The notes under the pieces: generated by a model
Seen by the model: the letters and a program-made list of their open reading frames with translations, nothing else
Told to the model about the DNA's origin: nothing
Databases searched by the model: none
Program-made: the position numbers and the translations under genes
Shown here: in pieces, positions 6,652-13,959 of the stretch
Numbering within the stretch: position 1 is the stretch's first letter
How the letters are laid out: each line of letters opens with the position of its first letter
Assembly (NCBI GenBank): GCA_902798815.1
Contig: CADBYH010000018.1
Span: 1-32,562, forward strand
Direction of reading: 5' to 3'
Source of the DNA: an uncultured Erysipelotrichaceae bacterium
GTDB taxonomy: Bacteria > Bacillota_I > Bacilli_A > RF39 > UBA660
Length of the DNA stretch: 32,562 bases

Positions 6652-6759
6652 TTAAGAATAGAATTTAACAATATAAATGTTCTAGTATATGGAAAAGCTT
6701 ATAAATAAGTAATAAAAAACATAAACATTTTTATGGTAAACAAACTTATAATTAGAAAT

Positions 6760-6786
6760 AAAAAAGATTATTAATAATCTTTTTTT
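6760..6786 (+). terminator. Intrinsic terminator
   Basis: An eleven-pair stem AAAAAAGATTA / TAATCTTTTTT with a TTAA loop. Its T run merges with the next promoter. Confidence 0.8.
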
Positions 6787-6787
6787 G

Positions 6788-6796
6788 TGGTATAAT
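6788..6796 (+). promoter_or_regulatory. Extended -10 promoter of the SDR operon
   Basis: TGGTATAAT (TATAAT at 6791-6796), immediately after the terminator T run. Transcription should start near 6803. Confidence 0.7.
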
Positions 6797-6804
6797 ATAC
6801 TCGT

Positions 6805-7464
6805 ATGTTTATGGAGGTGATAAAACTGAAAGTATTAGTAACTGGTAGTAGTAATGGTATAGGTAAAGCGATTGCTTCTAAGTTTTTAGATGAAGGTCAT
6901 GAAGTAATTGGTTTTGATATAGAAGAAACTACTATAAACAATTCTAATTATAAGCATTATATTCAAGATATATGTGAAAAATTACCTGACATAGATGGTA
7001 TTAATATTATTATTAATAATGCTGGGGTACAAAATAATAATGATATTGATGTTAATTTAAAAGGCACAATTAAAGTTACTGAGAAATATATTAATAAAAA
7101 TATTAAAAGTATAGTTTTTATTGCTTCTAGTAGTGCCAGTACAGGATCTGAATTTCCTGAATATGCTGCATCTAAAGGTGGAGTTGTAACATACATGAAG
7201 AATGTTGCTTTAAGAGTAGCTAAATATGGTGCTACATCTAATTCGATATCTCCAGGAGGAGTTATTACTAGAATTAATAAACATATATTGGAAAGCCCTA
7301 AATTATATAAAGAAGTACTTGATGAGACCTTACTTAATAAATGGGCAAGTCCAGAAGAAATTGCGGAATTTGTATATTTCGTTTCTGTAATTAATAAGAG
7401 TATGACAGGAGAAGACATTCTTATTGATAATGGAGAAAAATTAAAATCAAACTTTGTTTGGTAA
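6805..7464 (+). CDS. Short-chain dehydrogenase/reductase (SDR)
   Basis: A classical SDR of about 212-219 residues. It has the cofactor loop TGSSNGIG, the NNAG motif (IINNAG), a serine-rich active-site strand (IASSSAS) and the catalytic YAASK. The C-terminal SPGGVITR...SMTGEDILIDNG is typical. Such enzymes use NAD(P)H to reduce or oxidise a carbonyl/alcohol; the substrate is unknown. The start is uncertain: ATG at 6805 and ATG at 6811 lie almost at the transcription start and lack a ribosome site. A strong GGAGGTGA (6813-6820) instead points to an in-frame CTG at 6826, which would give the family-typical beginning KVLVTGSS. The queuosine transporter follows after a riboswitch with no separate promoter visible. 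Confidence 0.88.
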   Translation: MFMEVIKLKVLVTGSSNGIGKAIASKFLDEGHEVIGFDIEETTINNSNYKHYIQDICEKLPDIDGINIIINNAGVQNNNDIDVNLKGTIKVTEKYINKNIKSIVFIASSSASTGSEFPEYAASKGGVVTYMKNVALRVAKYGATSNSISPGGVITRINKHILESPKLYKEVLDETLLNKWASPEEIAEFVYFVSVINKSMTGEDILIDNGEKLKSNFVW

Positions 7465-7466
7465 TA

Positions 7467-7510
7467 TATACTAGTTAGCCTACACATCCTAGTATAAAAA
7501 AGGAAAGGAG
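7467..7510 (+). promoter_or_regulatory. PreQ1-I riboswitch (translational)
   Basis: Stem P1 is TATACTAG (7467-7474) with CTAGTATA (7489-7496). The loop contains the conserved CTACAC (7480-7485), and an A-rich tail ATAAAAAAGG follows, as in known class-I preQ1 aptamers. CCT in the loop (7479-7481) can pair with AGG in the tail (7501-7503) to form the pseudoknot. That places the GGAAAGGAG ribosome site in or next to the folded form, so bound preQ1 should lower translation of the transporter. No T run follows, arguing for translational control. It starts two bases after the SDR stop codon. Confidence 0.8.
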
Positions 7511-7517
7511 TTTTTTT

Positions 7518-8192
7518 ATGAATAATATTTTATTGGGGTTTATAAGCATAATTATTACATTTGGTATTACAGTATTAAGTGAAAAATTATTTAAAAAGGA
7601 AGGATTATTTGTTTGGATAAGTATAGCAACTATACTTGCTAATATATTAGTTTGTAAAAGTGTTAAAATATTTTCTTTTACTACTAATTTAGGTAATGTT
7701 TTATTTGCTTCTAGTTTTTTAGCAGCAGATATTATGACTGAGAAATATGGAGATGAAAGTGCAAAAAAGGCAATTACTTTATCAGTTTTTTCTCAAATTA
7801 CTTTCATTATAATGACACAATTTGCTTTATTATATACACCTAGTAGTGTAGATATTGCAAATGAATCTATGACTAATTTATTTACTATTAATTTAAGAGT
7901 AAGTATTTCTAGCATACTAATGTATTTTGTTAGTAATATGGTTAATATTTATTTATATACTTGGATTAAGAATAAGATACCTAAAAAATTATGGCTACGT
8001 AACAATATTTCTACTATAGTTTGTAATTGTTTAGAAAATTTTATTTTTTCTACTCTAGCATTTATAGGAATCTTCTCAATTGGCACAATATTTGAAATAG
8101 CGTTTATAGCATCTATTTTAGAAATTATTATTGCCATTTTAGATACCCCATTTTTATATTTATCTACGTATAAAACAAAACATGAAAAATAG
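7518..8192 (+). CDS. Queuosine precursor transporter (YhhQ/VUT family)
   Basis: A 224-residue integral membrane protein with about six helices. The conserved block NLGNVLFASSFLAADIMTEKYGDESAKKA at about 58-86 is the signature of the YhhQ/QueT-like (vitamin uptake, DUF165) family, which imports queuine, preQ1 or preQ0. No queuosine synthesis gene is in the window, so the cell may salvage precursors. The preQ1-I riboswitch directly upstream is independent support for the substrate. The ATG at 7518 follows GGAAAGGAG at suitable distance. The terminator stem overlaps the end of the gene. Confidence 0.9.
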   Translation: MNNILLGFISIIITFGITVLSEKLFKKEGLFVWISIATILANILVCKSVKIFSFTTNLGNVLFASSFLAADIMTEKYGDESAKKAITLSVFSQITFIIMTQFALLYTPSSVDIANESMTNLFTINLRVSISSILMYFVSNMVNIYLYTWIKNKIPKKLWLRNNISTIVCNCLENFIFSTLAFIGIFSIGTIFEIAFIASILEIIIAILDTPFLYLSTYKTKHEK

Positions 8193-8205
8193 TTTTGTTT
8201 TTTTT
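8172..8205 (+). terminator. Intrinsic terminator overlapping the transporter stop codon
   Basis: AAAACAAAAC (8172-8181) pairs with GTTTTGTTTT (8192-8201), followed by more T. The 5' arm is coding sequence. Confidence 0.7.
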
Positions 8206-8233
8206 GTTTATATATAAGAGCTTTGTAGGTTTG

Positions 8234-8242
8234 TGATATAAT
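8234..8242 (+). promoter_or_regulatory. Extended -10 promoter of the acetyltransferase operon
   Basis: TGATATAAT with TATAAT at 8237-8242, followed by AAAAAAGGAAG ribosome site. Confidence 0.65.
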
Positions 8243-8261
8243 AAAAAAGGAAGTGATAATA

Positions 8262-8933
8262 ATGAATAGAATTGATTCTAAAAAATTATATACTGATAGA
8301 TTAGAATTAAGAATTCCTACCATAGAAGAACAACATAGATTATGGGAGATATTAATTAATGAAGATATCAATCAGTACTATTTTCCTACTCCGGATAGAA
8401 TTTTTTCTAAAAACAATCTTTCTAAAGAAAAAATAGAAGATTTGAAAAAGGCAAGAAGTATATTTATAGAACAATTATCTAATTGGGAAAGACAAGAACC
8501 ATTTTATAAAAAGAAAATAGAATCTATTAAAGCACAAGATGATAGTCAAAAGTATACTTGGAGTATTTATCTTAAAGATACAAATATAGTTATAGGTCAA
8601 ATAACTTGTCAACCTAAAGATAATGAACCTGAAAACATAAGAGATGTTGGTTGGTTTATTGATCCTAATTATCAAGGACAGGGTTATGCAACAGAAGCAG
8701 CAATTGCAGTATTAGATTTTATGTTCAATGAAGTAGAAATAACTGATATCAAGACAAGTGCAGCAGAAATAAACCATGGATCATGGAAACTTATGGAAAA
8801 ACTTGGATTCGAATTTATCGGAACAAAAAAATCAACATATTATAAGGATGATGAAATATTAGTTTTAAAAAGATACCATGGTAATAAAGAATTGTTCTTA
8901 AATAGAGATAATAATCATAAAAAAATCCGATGA
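8262..8933 (+). CDS. GNAT family N-acetyltransferase (RimJ/RimL type)
   Basis: A 223-residue acetyltransferase. It opens like the RimJ/RimL branch (LYTDRLELRIPTIEE) and carries the acetyl-CoA binding motif VGWFIDPNYQGQGYATEAAIAVLDFMF at about 132-158, where QGQGYA is the pyrophosphate loop. It continues with N-H-G-S-W-K-L-M-E-K-L-G-F, also conserved in the family. The acceptor may be a ribosomal protein N-terminus or a small molecule; this cannot be read from sequence. An insert of about 45 residues rich in Lys/Glu lies between the first strands and motif A. The ATG at 8262 is chosen over GTG at 8253, which overlaps the AAGGAAG ribosome site. Confidence 0.9.
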   Translation: MNRIDSKKLYTDRLELRIPTIEEQHRLWEILINEDINQYYFPTPDRIFSKNNLSKEKIEDLKKARSIFIEQLSNWERQEPFYKKKIESIKAQDDSQKYTWSIYLKDTNIVIGQITCQPKDNEPENIRDVGWFIDPNYQGQGYATEAAIAVLDFMFNEVEITDIKTSAAEINHGSWKLMEKLGFEFIGTKKSTYYKDDEILVLKRYHGNKELFLNRDNNHKKIR

Positions 8934-8953
8934 AATAAATAGGAGTTGATTAA

Positions 8954-9253
8954 ATGTCTACAACAAAAGAATATAAAGACTACATATTAGAACAATTAAA
9001 CACAATAGAAGAAATTACATGTAAATCAATGATGGGGGAATATCTGTTATATTACAAAGGTTTACTATTTGGTGGTATATATGACGATAGACTACTTGTA
9101 AAAATAGTTGCTACTAATAAAAATTATAATATGCAAGAATCTATTCCTTATGATGGGGCAAAACCAATGTATTTAATAAGTGATATAGATAATCAAGAAA
9201 TAATAAAGGATATAGTATTAGATACTTGTAAAGGAATGATGAATAATGAGTAA
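8954..9253 (+). CDS. TfoX/Sxy N-terminal domain protein
   Basis: A 99-residue protein consisting only of the TfoX N-terminal domain: IEEITCKSMMGEYLLYYKGLLFGGIYDDRLLVKI is the family core, and the C-terminal half ends with a helix. In gamma-proteobacteria TfoX/Sxy is a competence activator with an additional C-terminal domain. Stand-alone N-terminal domains are common in Firmicutes and have no established role. It lies 20 bases after the acetyltransferase with an AGGAG site, and the next gene overlaps its end by eight bases, so the three are probably one operon. Confidence 0.8.
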   Translation: MSTTKEYKDYILEQLNTIEEITCKSMMGEYLLYYKGLLFGGIYDDRLLVKIVATNKNYNMQESIPYDGAKPMYLISDIDNQEIIKDIVLDTCKGMMNNE

Positions 9254-9455
9254 ATATGAACCATTATGGAAATATATTAAAGATAATAATAAAGATGAGT
9301 ACAAATTATCTTTTGAAGAAGTTAAAAAAATAGTAGGTTTTGATTTTGATCATGCTTTTTTAACTTATAAAAAAGAATTAATAGATTATGGATACGAGTT
9401 TAAAAGATTATCTTTAAAGGAAAAATGGGTATGGATAGTAAAAAAAGAAAAATAA
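9246..9455 (+). CDS. Small conserved-looking protein (DUF7662-like)
   Basis: A 69-residue soluble, basic protein beginning YEPLWKYIKDNN and containing the pattern LSFEEVKKIVGFDFDHAFLTYKKELIDYGY. This resembles small Firmicute proteins placed in a domain of unknown function that start YxPLxxxL; the assignment is from memory and tentative. It starts eight bases before the TfoX-N gene ends, so it is translationally coupled to it. Function unknown. Confidence 0.65.
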   Translation: MSKYEPLWKYIKDNNKDEYKLSFEEVKKIVGFDFDHAFLTYKKELIDYGYEFKRLSLKEKWVWIVKKEK

Positions 9456-9473
9456 TAAAAAAGAAGGATAACT

Positions 9474-9812
9474 ATGAAGAAATATTTATATAATTATATA
9501 AGTGAAATAGATAATAGAATAAATAATAATGACTTAATAAAAGAGAAAGAAATCCAAAATCATCTTATAAAGATTGAGTTTTTTCAACATGAACGATTAA
9601 TTCATCTATTGGTAACACTATTTTATGCTGTTATATTTCTTATATTTTTTGGATTATGTTATATTCATTATTTATTCTTTCCAATTACTTTAATAGTGCT
9701 ATTATTGTTAATTTGTTATGTAATACACTACTTTCATTTAGAAAATGGTGTTCAATATCTATATAAGCAATATGATAAAATGCAACAAAAATCATCTAAA
9801 AAACAAGTGTGA
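9474..9812 (+). CDS. Small two-helix membrane protein
   Basis: A 112-residue protein with a charged, possibly coiled-coil N-terminus (1-40), two adjacent membrane helices (about 43-63 and 67-89) separated by a short turn (HYLFFP), and a basic cytoplasmic tail. No family recognised. AAGAAGG lies before the ATG. It is the last gene of the acetyltransferase operon before a very strong terminator. Confidence 0.65.
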   Translation: MKKYLYNYISEIDNRINNNDLIKEKEIQNHLIKIEFFQHERLIHLLVTLFYAVIFLIFFGLCYIHYLFFPITLIVLLLLICYVIHYFHLENGVQYLYKQYDKMQQKSSKKQV

Positions 9813-9825
9813 ATAATTGTTAACG

Positions 9826-9865
9826 AATAAAGAAAATAAGTATTATTTGCTTATTTTCTTTATTT
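9826..9865. terminator. Strong bidirectional terminator
   Basis: A perfect fifteen-pair stem AATAAAGAAAATAAG (9826-9840) / CTTATTTTCTTTATT (9850-9864). It separates the acetyltransferase operon from the WXG100 cluster. Confidence 0.8.
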
Positions 9866-9999
9866 ATATAAATGTAAAAAAAGCCAAAATATTAAAAAAA
9901 TATGTAAACTATTAAAAATTAATTTTCTTTTTACTAACAAAAATGTTAAAATAAAAATATAATGTAAAATAGTATATGATATGAAAGTATGGTGTTTAT

Positions 10000-10947
10000 A
10001 TGGTAAGTAGCGGAACAGTTAATAGTGATGCATCATCACTAAGTAACTACTTAAGTAGTTATAAATCAGAATTGAGTGGATTAGATGGTTCATGGAAAGG
10101 AACATCACATGACAGCATTATATCTAAAGCAGATGCGTTTGTTGGTGAATATACTGCAATAGTATCACAAATGAATAGTTTTGCCAGTGCTTGCGATGCT
10201 TATGAGAAATATAAAGCATTAAAAGATCAAATATCTCAAACCGAAGCAAATAGAGCAAGTGCTTCAGATGATCAAAAACAATCATATGACTCAGCACTGA
10301 GTGATATGAGAAGTGAACTAAGTAGATATAAAGCGCAGATAGAGAGTTATTTGAGTGAAGCATCATCACCAACATTAACAGCAACAGCATCAAATGCCGG
10401 ATCATCTGGATCATCAGGTAAATCAGGAAAATCTGGTTCCGGAGGAGGATCAGGAAGTAACCAAGGAATTATTGATTCAATAATGGAAGAAGTTGGAAAT
10501 GAAATATCAGACTATCCAGGAGTTGGATTCCATGATGGACAATGGTGTGCAGATTATGTATCTTACACATTACAAAAGAATGGTTATGATATAGAATGGT
10601 CATCTCTAGCAGGAGACGGAGATGGATGTATAATGCAATCAATAAGAGATAAAGGAGGAGTTGTTCACTTAGATCAAGGAGCTTCATATAGAGGAAGTTC
10701 ATATACAGAATCAGATGAATATGATCTTGATTACTCTCCACAAGCAGGAGACGTTGTTGTATTTGACTTTGACCATGATGGAGTAAATGATCATACTGGA
10801 TTTGTTATTAAAGATAATGGAGATGGAACAGTATCAACAATTGAAGGAAATACAACAAGTGATTCCTCAGGAAGTTGTGTTAATACTCAAGTAAGAGATA
10901 GAAGTGATATATATGGATACGCCACTCCAGTTAAAAATGGCGATTAA
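10000..10947 (+). CDS. WXG100-like protein fused to a CHAP amidase/endopeptidase
   Basis: A 315-residue protein with no signal peptide. Residues 1-120 are an Ala/Ser-rich helical hairpin with the turn motif SWKG (Trp32, Gly34), like ESX/WXG100 cargo of type VII secretion. Residues about 130-155 are a Gly/Ser/Lys linker. Residues about 160-313 form a CHAP domain: Cys183 in QWCADYVSYTL, His265 in NDHTGFVI and the EGN motif at 282-284 supply the catalytic triad, with an Asp-rich loop at 256-264 that may bind calcium. The family cleaves peptidoglycan cross-links or the amide bond. The WXG module probably replaces a signal peptide for export. The ribosome site is weak (GGTG). It heads a run of WXG100 genes; a TATAAT lies at 9958-9963 without a clear -35. 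Confidence 0.85.
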   Translation: MVSSGTVNSDASSLSNYLSSYKSELSGLDGSWKGTSHDSIISKADAFVGEYTAIVSQMNSFASACDAYEKYKALKDQISQTEANRASASDDQKQSYDSALSDMRSELSRYKAQIESYLSEASSPTLTATASNAGSSGSSGKSGKSGSGGGSGSNQGIIDSIMEEVGNEISDYPGVGFHDGQWCADYVSYTLQKNGYDIEWSSLAGDGDGCIMQSIRDKGGVVHLDQGASYRGSSYTESDEYDLDYSPQAGDVVVFDFDHDGVNDHTGFVIKDNGDGTVSTIEGNTTSDSSGSCVNTQVRDRSDIYGYATPVKNGD

Positions 10948-10967
10948 TAAACTAAGGAGGATTTAAT

Positions 10968-12014
10968 ATGGCAGTATTTATGATACAAACTGAAACACTA
11001 GATTCAGCATCATCAGCACTTAACAGTATTGCTTCTCAAATAGATCAGTTAAGTAGTAGTGTAAATGGATATGACACAAGTTGTGAAGATGGTTTTGATT
11101 TTGCATCACCAAAAAGTACAATTGCTTCAAATATTGAAGCATGTGCAACAAAAGTAAAAAACACTTCAACAGTATTAAGTCAAGTATCACAATCTCACAC
11201 AGCATTACAAAATAGTATTTCTTTTGATGATCCTACAGGATCAGGAAAATCAGGAAAATCAGGTGGAGGATCAAAATCTGGATCATCTGGATCATCCGGA
11301 GGCGGAGGTTACTCTGGTGGTGGAGGATACTCTGGAGGCGGAGGATATTCCGGTGGAGGTTACTCTAGTGGAGGTTCATATGCTGGTGTAGCAGCAACTG
11401 CAGGATTAACTGCGGGAACAGAGAAAACAGTAGAACTTAAAAAAGAAGAAAAATTAGAAGCTGAAGAAATAAAACCAGATACATTCAAAAAAGTAGGGTA
11501 TGTTCATCTTGCTGAAGATAAATTGAGTGAAGAATCTAAAGCATTATTTGCTGAAGAAAATGTTGAATATGATGAAAATGGATATGCTAAAATAGGTGAT
11601 TATTATGTCATATCAGCAGATAAATCAGTTGGACAGGTTGGAGACGTAATAGAATTTACAAGTAAAGATGGAACAAAAAGTGAATGTGTTGTTGGTATAA
11701 GTACAAATAGTGAAAAATATAAAGAAACAATAAATTATGTTATATCTAGTGAAAAATCTCAAGATTTTAAACCAATAGAGTCAACACAAAACTTACTTAA
11801 AAATACAGAAAGCATTAAAAACCAGGGAAATTATAAACTTCTTGATCAAGGAATAAGAGAAGCTCAAGTAGTAGAAGGACCAGCAGAGACAAGTACAGCT
11901 GAACTTGGAACAGTTTCAGAAAGTACTACATCTAATCAGGATATTATCGGAATGATTGAAGATAAAGTAGATGGAATGAAATCTGAAACCATAGCAGAAG
12001 GAAGTGAGGTATAA
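10968..12014 (+). CDS. WXG100-like protein with Gly/Ser repeat linker and beta-rich tail
   Basis: A 348-residue protein. Residues 1-90 are a Ser/Ala-rich helical hairpin like its neighbours but without a Trp at the turn. Residues about 92-140 are low complexity, with repeated GGGGYSGG units. Residues about 185-255 contain YDENGYAKIGDYYVISADKSVGQVGDVIEF...SECVVGIS, a beta-barrel-like domain resembling one attached to Firmicute wall hydrolases; its function is not known. The remainder is acidic and Thr/Ser-rich. No signal peptide is seen. A strong AAGGAGG site precedes the ATG, and the next gene starts three bases after its stop. It may be a structural or adhesive secreted component. Confidence 0.7.
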   Translation: MAVFMIQTETLDSASSALNSIASQIDQLSSSVNGYDTSCEDGFDFASPKSTIASNIEACATKVKNTSTVLSQVSQSHTALQNSISFDDPTGSGKSGKSGGGSKSGSSGSSGGGGYSGGGGYSGGGGYSGGGYSSGGSYAGVAATAGLTAGTEKTVELKKEEKLEAEEIKPDTFKKVGYVHLAEDKLSEESKALFAEENVEYDENGYAKIGDYYVISADKSVGQVGDVIEFTSKDGTKSECVVGISTNSEKYKETINYVISSEKSQDFKPIESTQNLLKNTESIKNQGNYKLLDQGIREAQVVEGPAETSTAELGTVSESTTSNQDIIGMIEDKVDGMKSETIAEGSEV

Positions 12015-12017
12015 TAT

Positions 12018-12305
12018 ATGGCAAAATATGTATGTGATTTTGCTGCTGTTACAGCAATAGGTGATGAAGTATGCGAAATATCATCAAAAATAACTTCAGC
12101 AGTTAATAGTTATTCCTCAAGTATTGAAAGTGATTTATCTTCATGGAGCGGTGTTGCAAAACAATCATTTGAATCAACAAACTCATCACAAATCGCAAAA
12201 GCTAAAGAAGATGCAAAATATATTAATACTGTAGGAGAATATATAAAAAGTGCAGCAAAGAGTATAGAGGCACTAGAATCAGAACTTGCAGGATTATCAA
12301 TATAG
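12018..12305 (+). CDS. WXG100 family protein (ESX-like)
   Basis: A 95-residue all-helical protein with WSG (Trp43, Gly45) at the turn between two helices of about 38 and 45 residues: the classical size and layout of WXG100/EsxA proteins, which are exported as helical-hairpin dimers by type VII secretion. Three bases separate it from the upstream gene, so they are co-translated. Ribosome site GTGAGGT. Whether it is a chaperone-like partner for the fused hydrolase or an independent substrate cannot be told. Confidence 0.85.
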   Translation: MAKYVCDFAAVTAIGDEVCEISSKITSAVNSYSSSIESDLSSWSGVAKQSFESTNSSQIAKAKEDAKYINTVGEYIKSAAKSIEALESELAGLSI

Positions 12306-12327
12306 GTGTAAAGTTTTATCAAATAGG

Positions 12328-12357
12328 TTGTAAAACACATAATTGATGTTGTAAAAT
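12328..12357 (+). promoter_or_regulatory. Possible internal promoter in the WXG100 cluster
   Basis: TTGTAA (12328-12333), 18 bases, TAAAAT (12352-12357). The same two hexamers occur before the lysozyme-fusion gene at 13098-13126. Confidence 0.4.
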
Positions 12358-12382
12358 AAAAATATAGATAGGAGGATTGTGT

Positions 12383-12679
12383 ATGTCTGGATTACATGCT
12401 GACACAGCAGCAATGAATACAAATGGAAAGGAAACAGTTGCAAACGCTGAATATTTTTCAAATGAATTATCAAGTCTACGTAATAATGTAGAAGGATTAA
12501 TGACAATTTGGAGAGGATTATCTGCAAATGAGTTTTCAAAATCATATGAAGAACAAGCTCATAACTTACAATTATTTCAACAATTAATCAATGAATTAGG
12601 TGAAGGTATAAGCAGAAGTGCAAATATCTTAAATAAAACAGAAGAAGATAATGCAGCAGCAGGATCAAGCTTATTTTAA
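12383..12679 (+). CDS. WXG100 family protein (ESX-like)
   Basis: A 98-residue WXG100 protein with WRG at Trp43-Gly45 between two helices. The ATG at 12383 (GGAGG seven bases upstream) is preferred over an in-frame TTG at 12377. The second helix includes the hydrophobic LQLFQQLINELGEGI stripe expected for packing against the first. The C-terminus is acidic and Ala-rich. It is separated from the preceding gene by about 77 bases that may hold a promoter, and is followed after 19 bases by another family member. Confidence 0.85.
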   Translation: MSGLHADTAAMNTNGKETVANAEYFSNELSSLRNNVEGLMTIWRGLSANEFSKSYEEQAHNLQLFQQLINELGEGISRSANILNKTEEDNAAAGSSLF

Positions 12680-12698
12680 TAAAGGAGGTTATTGATTT

Positions 12699-12998
12699 AT
12701 GAATGAATTTGAAGAGAAAGATTATGCAGGAGCAAGAAGTTATGCCGATGCAGTTAAAACAAATGCAGATAATATAATGGGAATATTCAATGACATTGAT
12801 GGTGTTATGAATAGTTTATATAGTAATAACTGGCAAAGTGCAGGAGCAGAAAGTGCTCAAGCAAGATATAATGAAATTCGTAAAAATTATGAAATATTCT
12901 ACGATAAAGTAGTTGCAATGAAAAATCATATTTATAATGTTACTGCAGCAAACGAAGAAGCAGATGCAGCAGCAAGTCAAACAATTGCAAGCATTTAA
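12699..12998 (+). CDS. WXG100-like protein with WQS variant turn
   Basis: A 99-residue member with the turn motif NNWQSAGAES: Trp45 is present but the usual glycine is Ser, with A-G-A following. Otherwise it has the same two-helix layout, with an acidic start and an Ala/Glu-rich end. A strong AAAGGAGG site precedes the ATG. It ends the first WXG100 transcript, just before a clear terminator. It may pair with the 98-residue protein upstream, as EsxA/EsxB-type pairs are commonly adjacent. Confidence 0.8.
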   Translation: MNEFEEKDYAGARSYADAVKTNADNIMGIFNDIDGVMNSLYSNNWQSAGAESAQARYNEIRKNYEIFYDKVVAMKNHIYNVTAANEEADAAASQTIASI

Positions 12999-13018
12999 TC
13001 GTTATCCATGTATTTATT

Positions 13019-13045
13019 AAGAATGACTATAAAGTCATTCTTTTT
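13019..13045 (+). terminator. Intrinsic terminator ending the first WXG100 operon
   Basis: Perfect ten-pair stem AAGAATGACT / AGTCATTCTT with an ATAA loop and a T run. Confidence 0.85.
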
Positions 13046-13097
13046 ATATCAAAAAATAAAAAAGAGTAAAATAAATGACAATTTGAATTATAAGTAT

Positions 13098-13126
13098 TTG
13101 TAATAGTTTATATCATATGATAAAAT
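13098..13126 (+). promoter_or_regulatory. Promoter of the lysozyme-fusion gene
   Basis: TTGTAA (13098-13103), a 17-base spacer, TAAAAT (13121-13126). Confidence 0.55.
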
Positions 13127-13152
13127 TACTATATGATAGTAGGAGTGATTTT

Positions 13153-13959
13153 ATGAGCGAATATAAAGTGTCTGATTATGGGATTTTTAGTGATGCCGTT
13201 GGAACTACAAATAAATTTAATGAACAATTAAGTACAAGTAAAGAAGATATTAATAGTTGTTCAACTAAATTAAATAATGAATCAATATTTATGGGACCTG
13301 CATGTGATGAAGCGATAAAAGTATGTAAAAGTGGGTGCTCAAAATTAGAGTTATTAAGCGGTAATTATACAACAATGGGAGATTTCTTAAAAACAACAGC
13401 ATCTAATTATCAAGCAGGAGATGATAAAGCAAAAACAACAATTTTATCAATTAACTCTGGAGGAAAAGTTGAAACTACAACAGGATCATCAGCATCAACT
13501 GCAAATTTCTCAGGAAGTAATAATCAGGAAAAATTATATAATTATCTTTCTTCTCAAGGATTTAATGATGCTGCTATTTGTGGTATTTTAGCAAATATTC
13601 AACATGAGTCAGGTTTTGACACAACAGCAGTAGGAGATGGTGGGACATCATATGGTATTTGTCAATGGCATGAAGGAAGATGGGATAGTATGAAATCATA
13701 CTGTGAAGATAATAATTTAGATCCAGATTCAATAGAAGGACAAGGACAATACTTAGTAAATGAATTAAAGAATAATTATCCTGGTGTATATGAGACATTA
13801 CAAAATGTTCCAAATACTTCAGAAGGGGCTTATGAAGCAGCTTATAAATGGACAACTGACTATGAAATACCTGCTGATAAATATAATCAAGGTGATTACA
13901 GAGGAACTACAGCATCAACTGAATATTGGGAAAAATATGGAAATAAAAACAGTGAATAA
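13153..13959 (+). CDS. WXG100-like protein fused to a phage-tail-type lysozyme domain
   Basis: A 268-residue protein without signal peptide. Residues 1-95 are a helical hairpin like its neighbours, but the turn reads IFMGPACDEAI, so Phe46-Met-Gly48 replaces WxG. After a Thr/Ser-rich linker, residues about 124-255 match the phage tail lysozyme domain (PF18013): LYNYLSSQGFNDAAICGILANIQHESGFD, with the likely catalytic Glu152 in HES, then GGTSYGICQWHEGRW. Such domains cleave the glycan strand of peptidoglycan. The ATG at 13153 has AGGAG seven bases upstream; an upstream in-frame start at 13117 overlaps the promoter. With the CHAP fusion it makes a glycan-plus-peptide wall-cutting pair. Confidence 0.85.
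   Translation: MSEYKVSDYGIFSDAVGTTNKFNEQLSTSKEDINSCSTKLNNESIFMGPACDEAIKVCKSGCSKLELLSGNYTTMGDFLKTTASNYQAGDDKAKTTILSINSGGKVETTTGSSASTANFSGSNNQEKLYNYLSSQGFNDAAICGILANIQHESGFDTTAVGDGGTSYGICQWHEGRWDSMKSYCEDNNLDPDSIEGQGQYLVNELKNNYPGVYETLQNVPNTSEGAYEAAYKWTTDYEIPADKYNQGDYRGTTASTEYWEKYGNKNSE

Noticed and set aside
6963-7487. 174-residue minus-strand frame opposite the SDR gene
   Set aside because: Antisense shadow; the plus-strand SDR motifs are unambiguous.
9866-9999. Riboswitch or structured leader before the WXG-CHAP gene
   Set aside because: The stretch is nearly pure A/T with no stable stems; only a TATAAT at 9958-9963 is notable.
10124-10741. Minus-strand frames within the WXG-CHAP gene
   Set aside because: Low-complexity His/Leu shadows of Ser/Asp codons.
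11280-11380. CRISPR or tandem DNA repeat in the Gly-rich segment
   Set aside because: The periodicity is short, degenerate and in frame; it encodes GGGGYSGG units.
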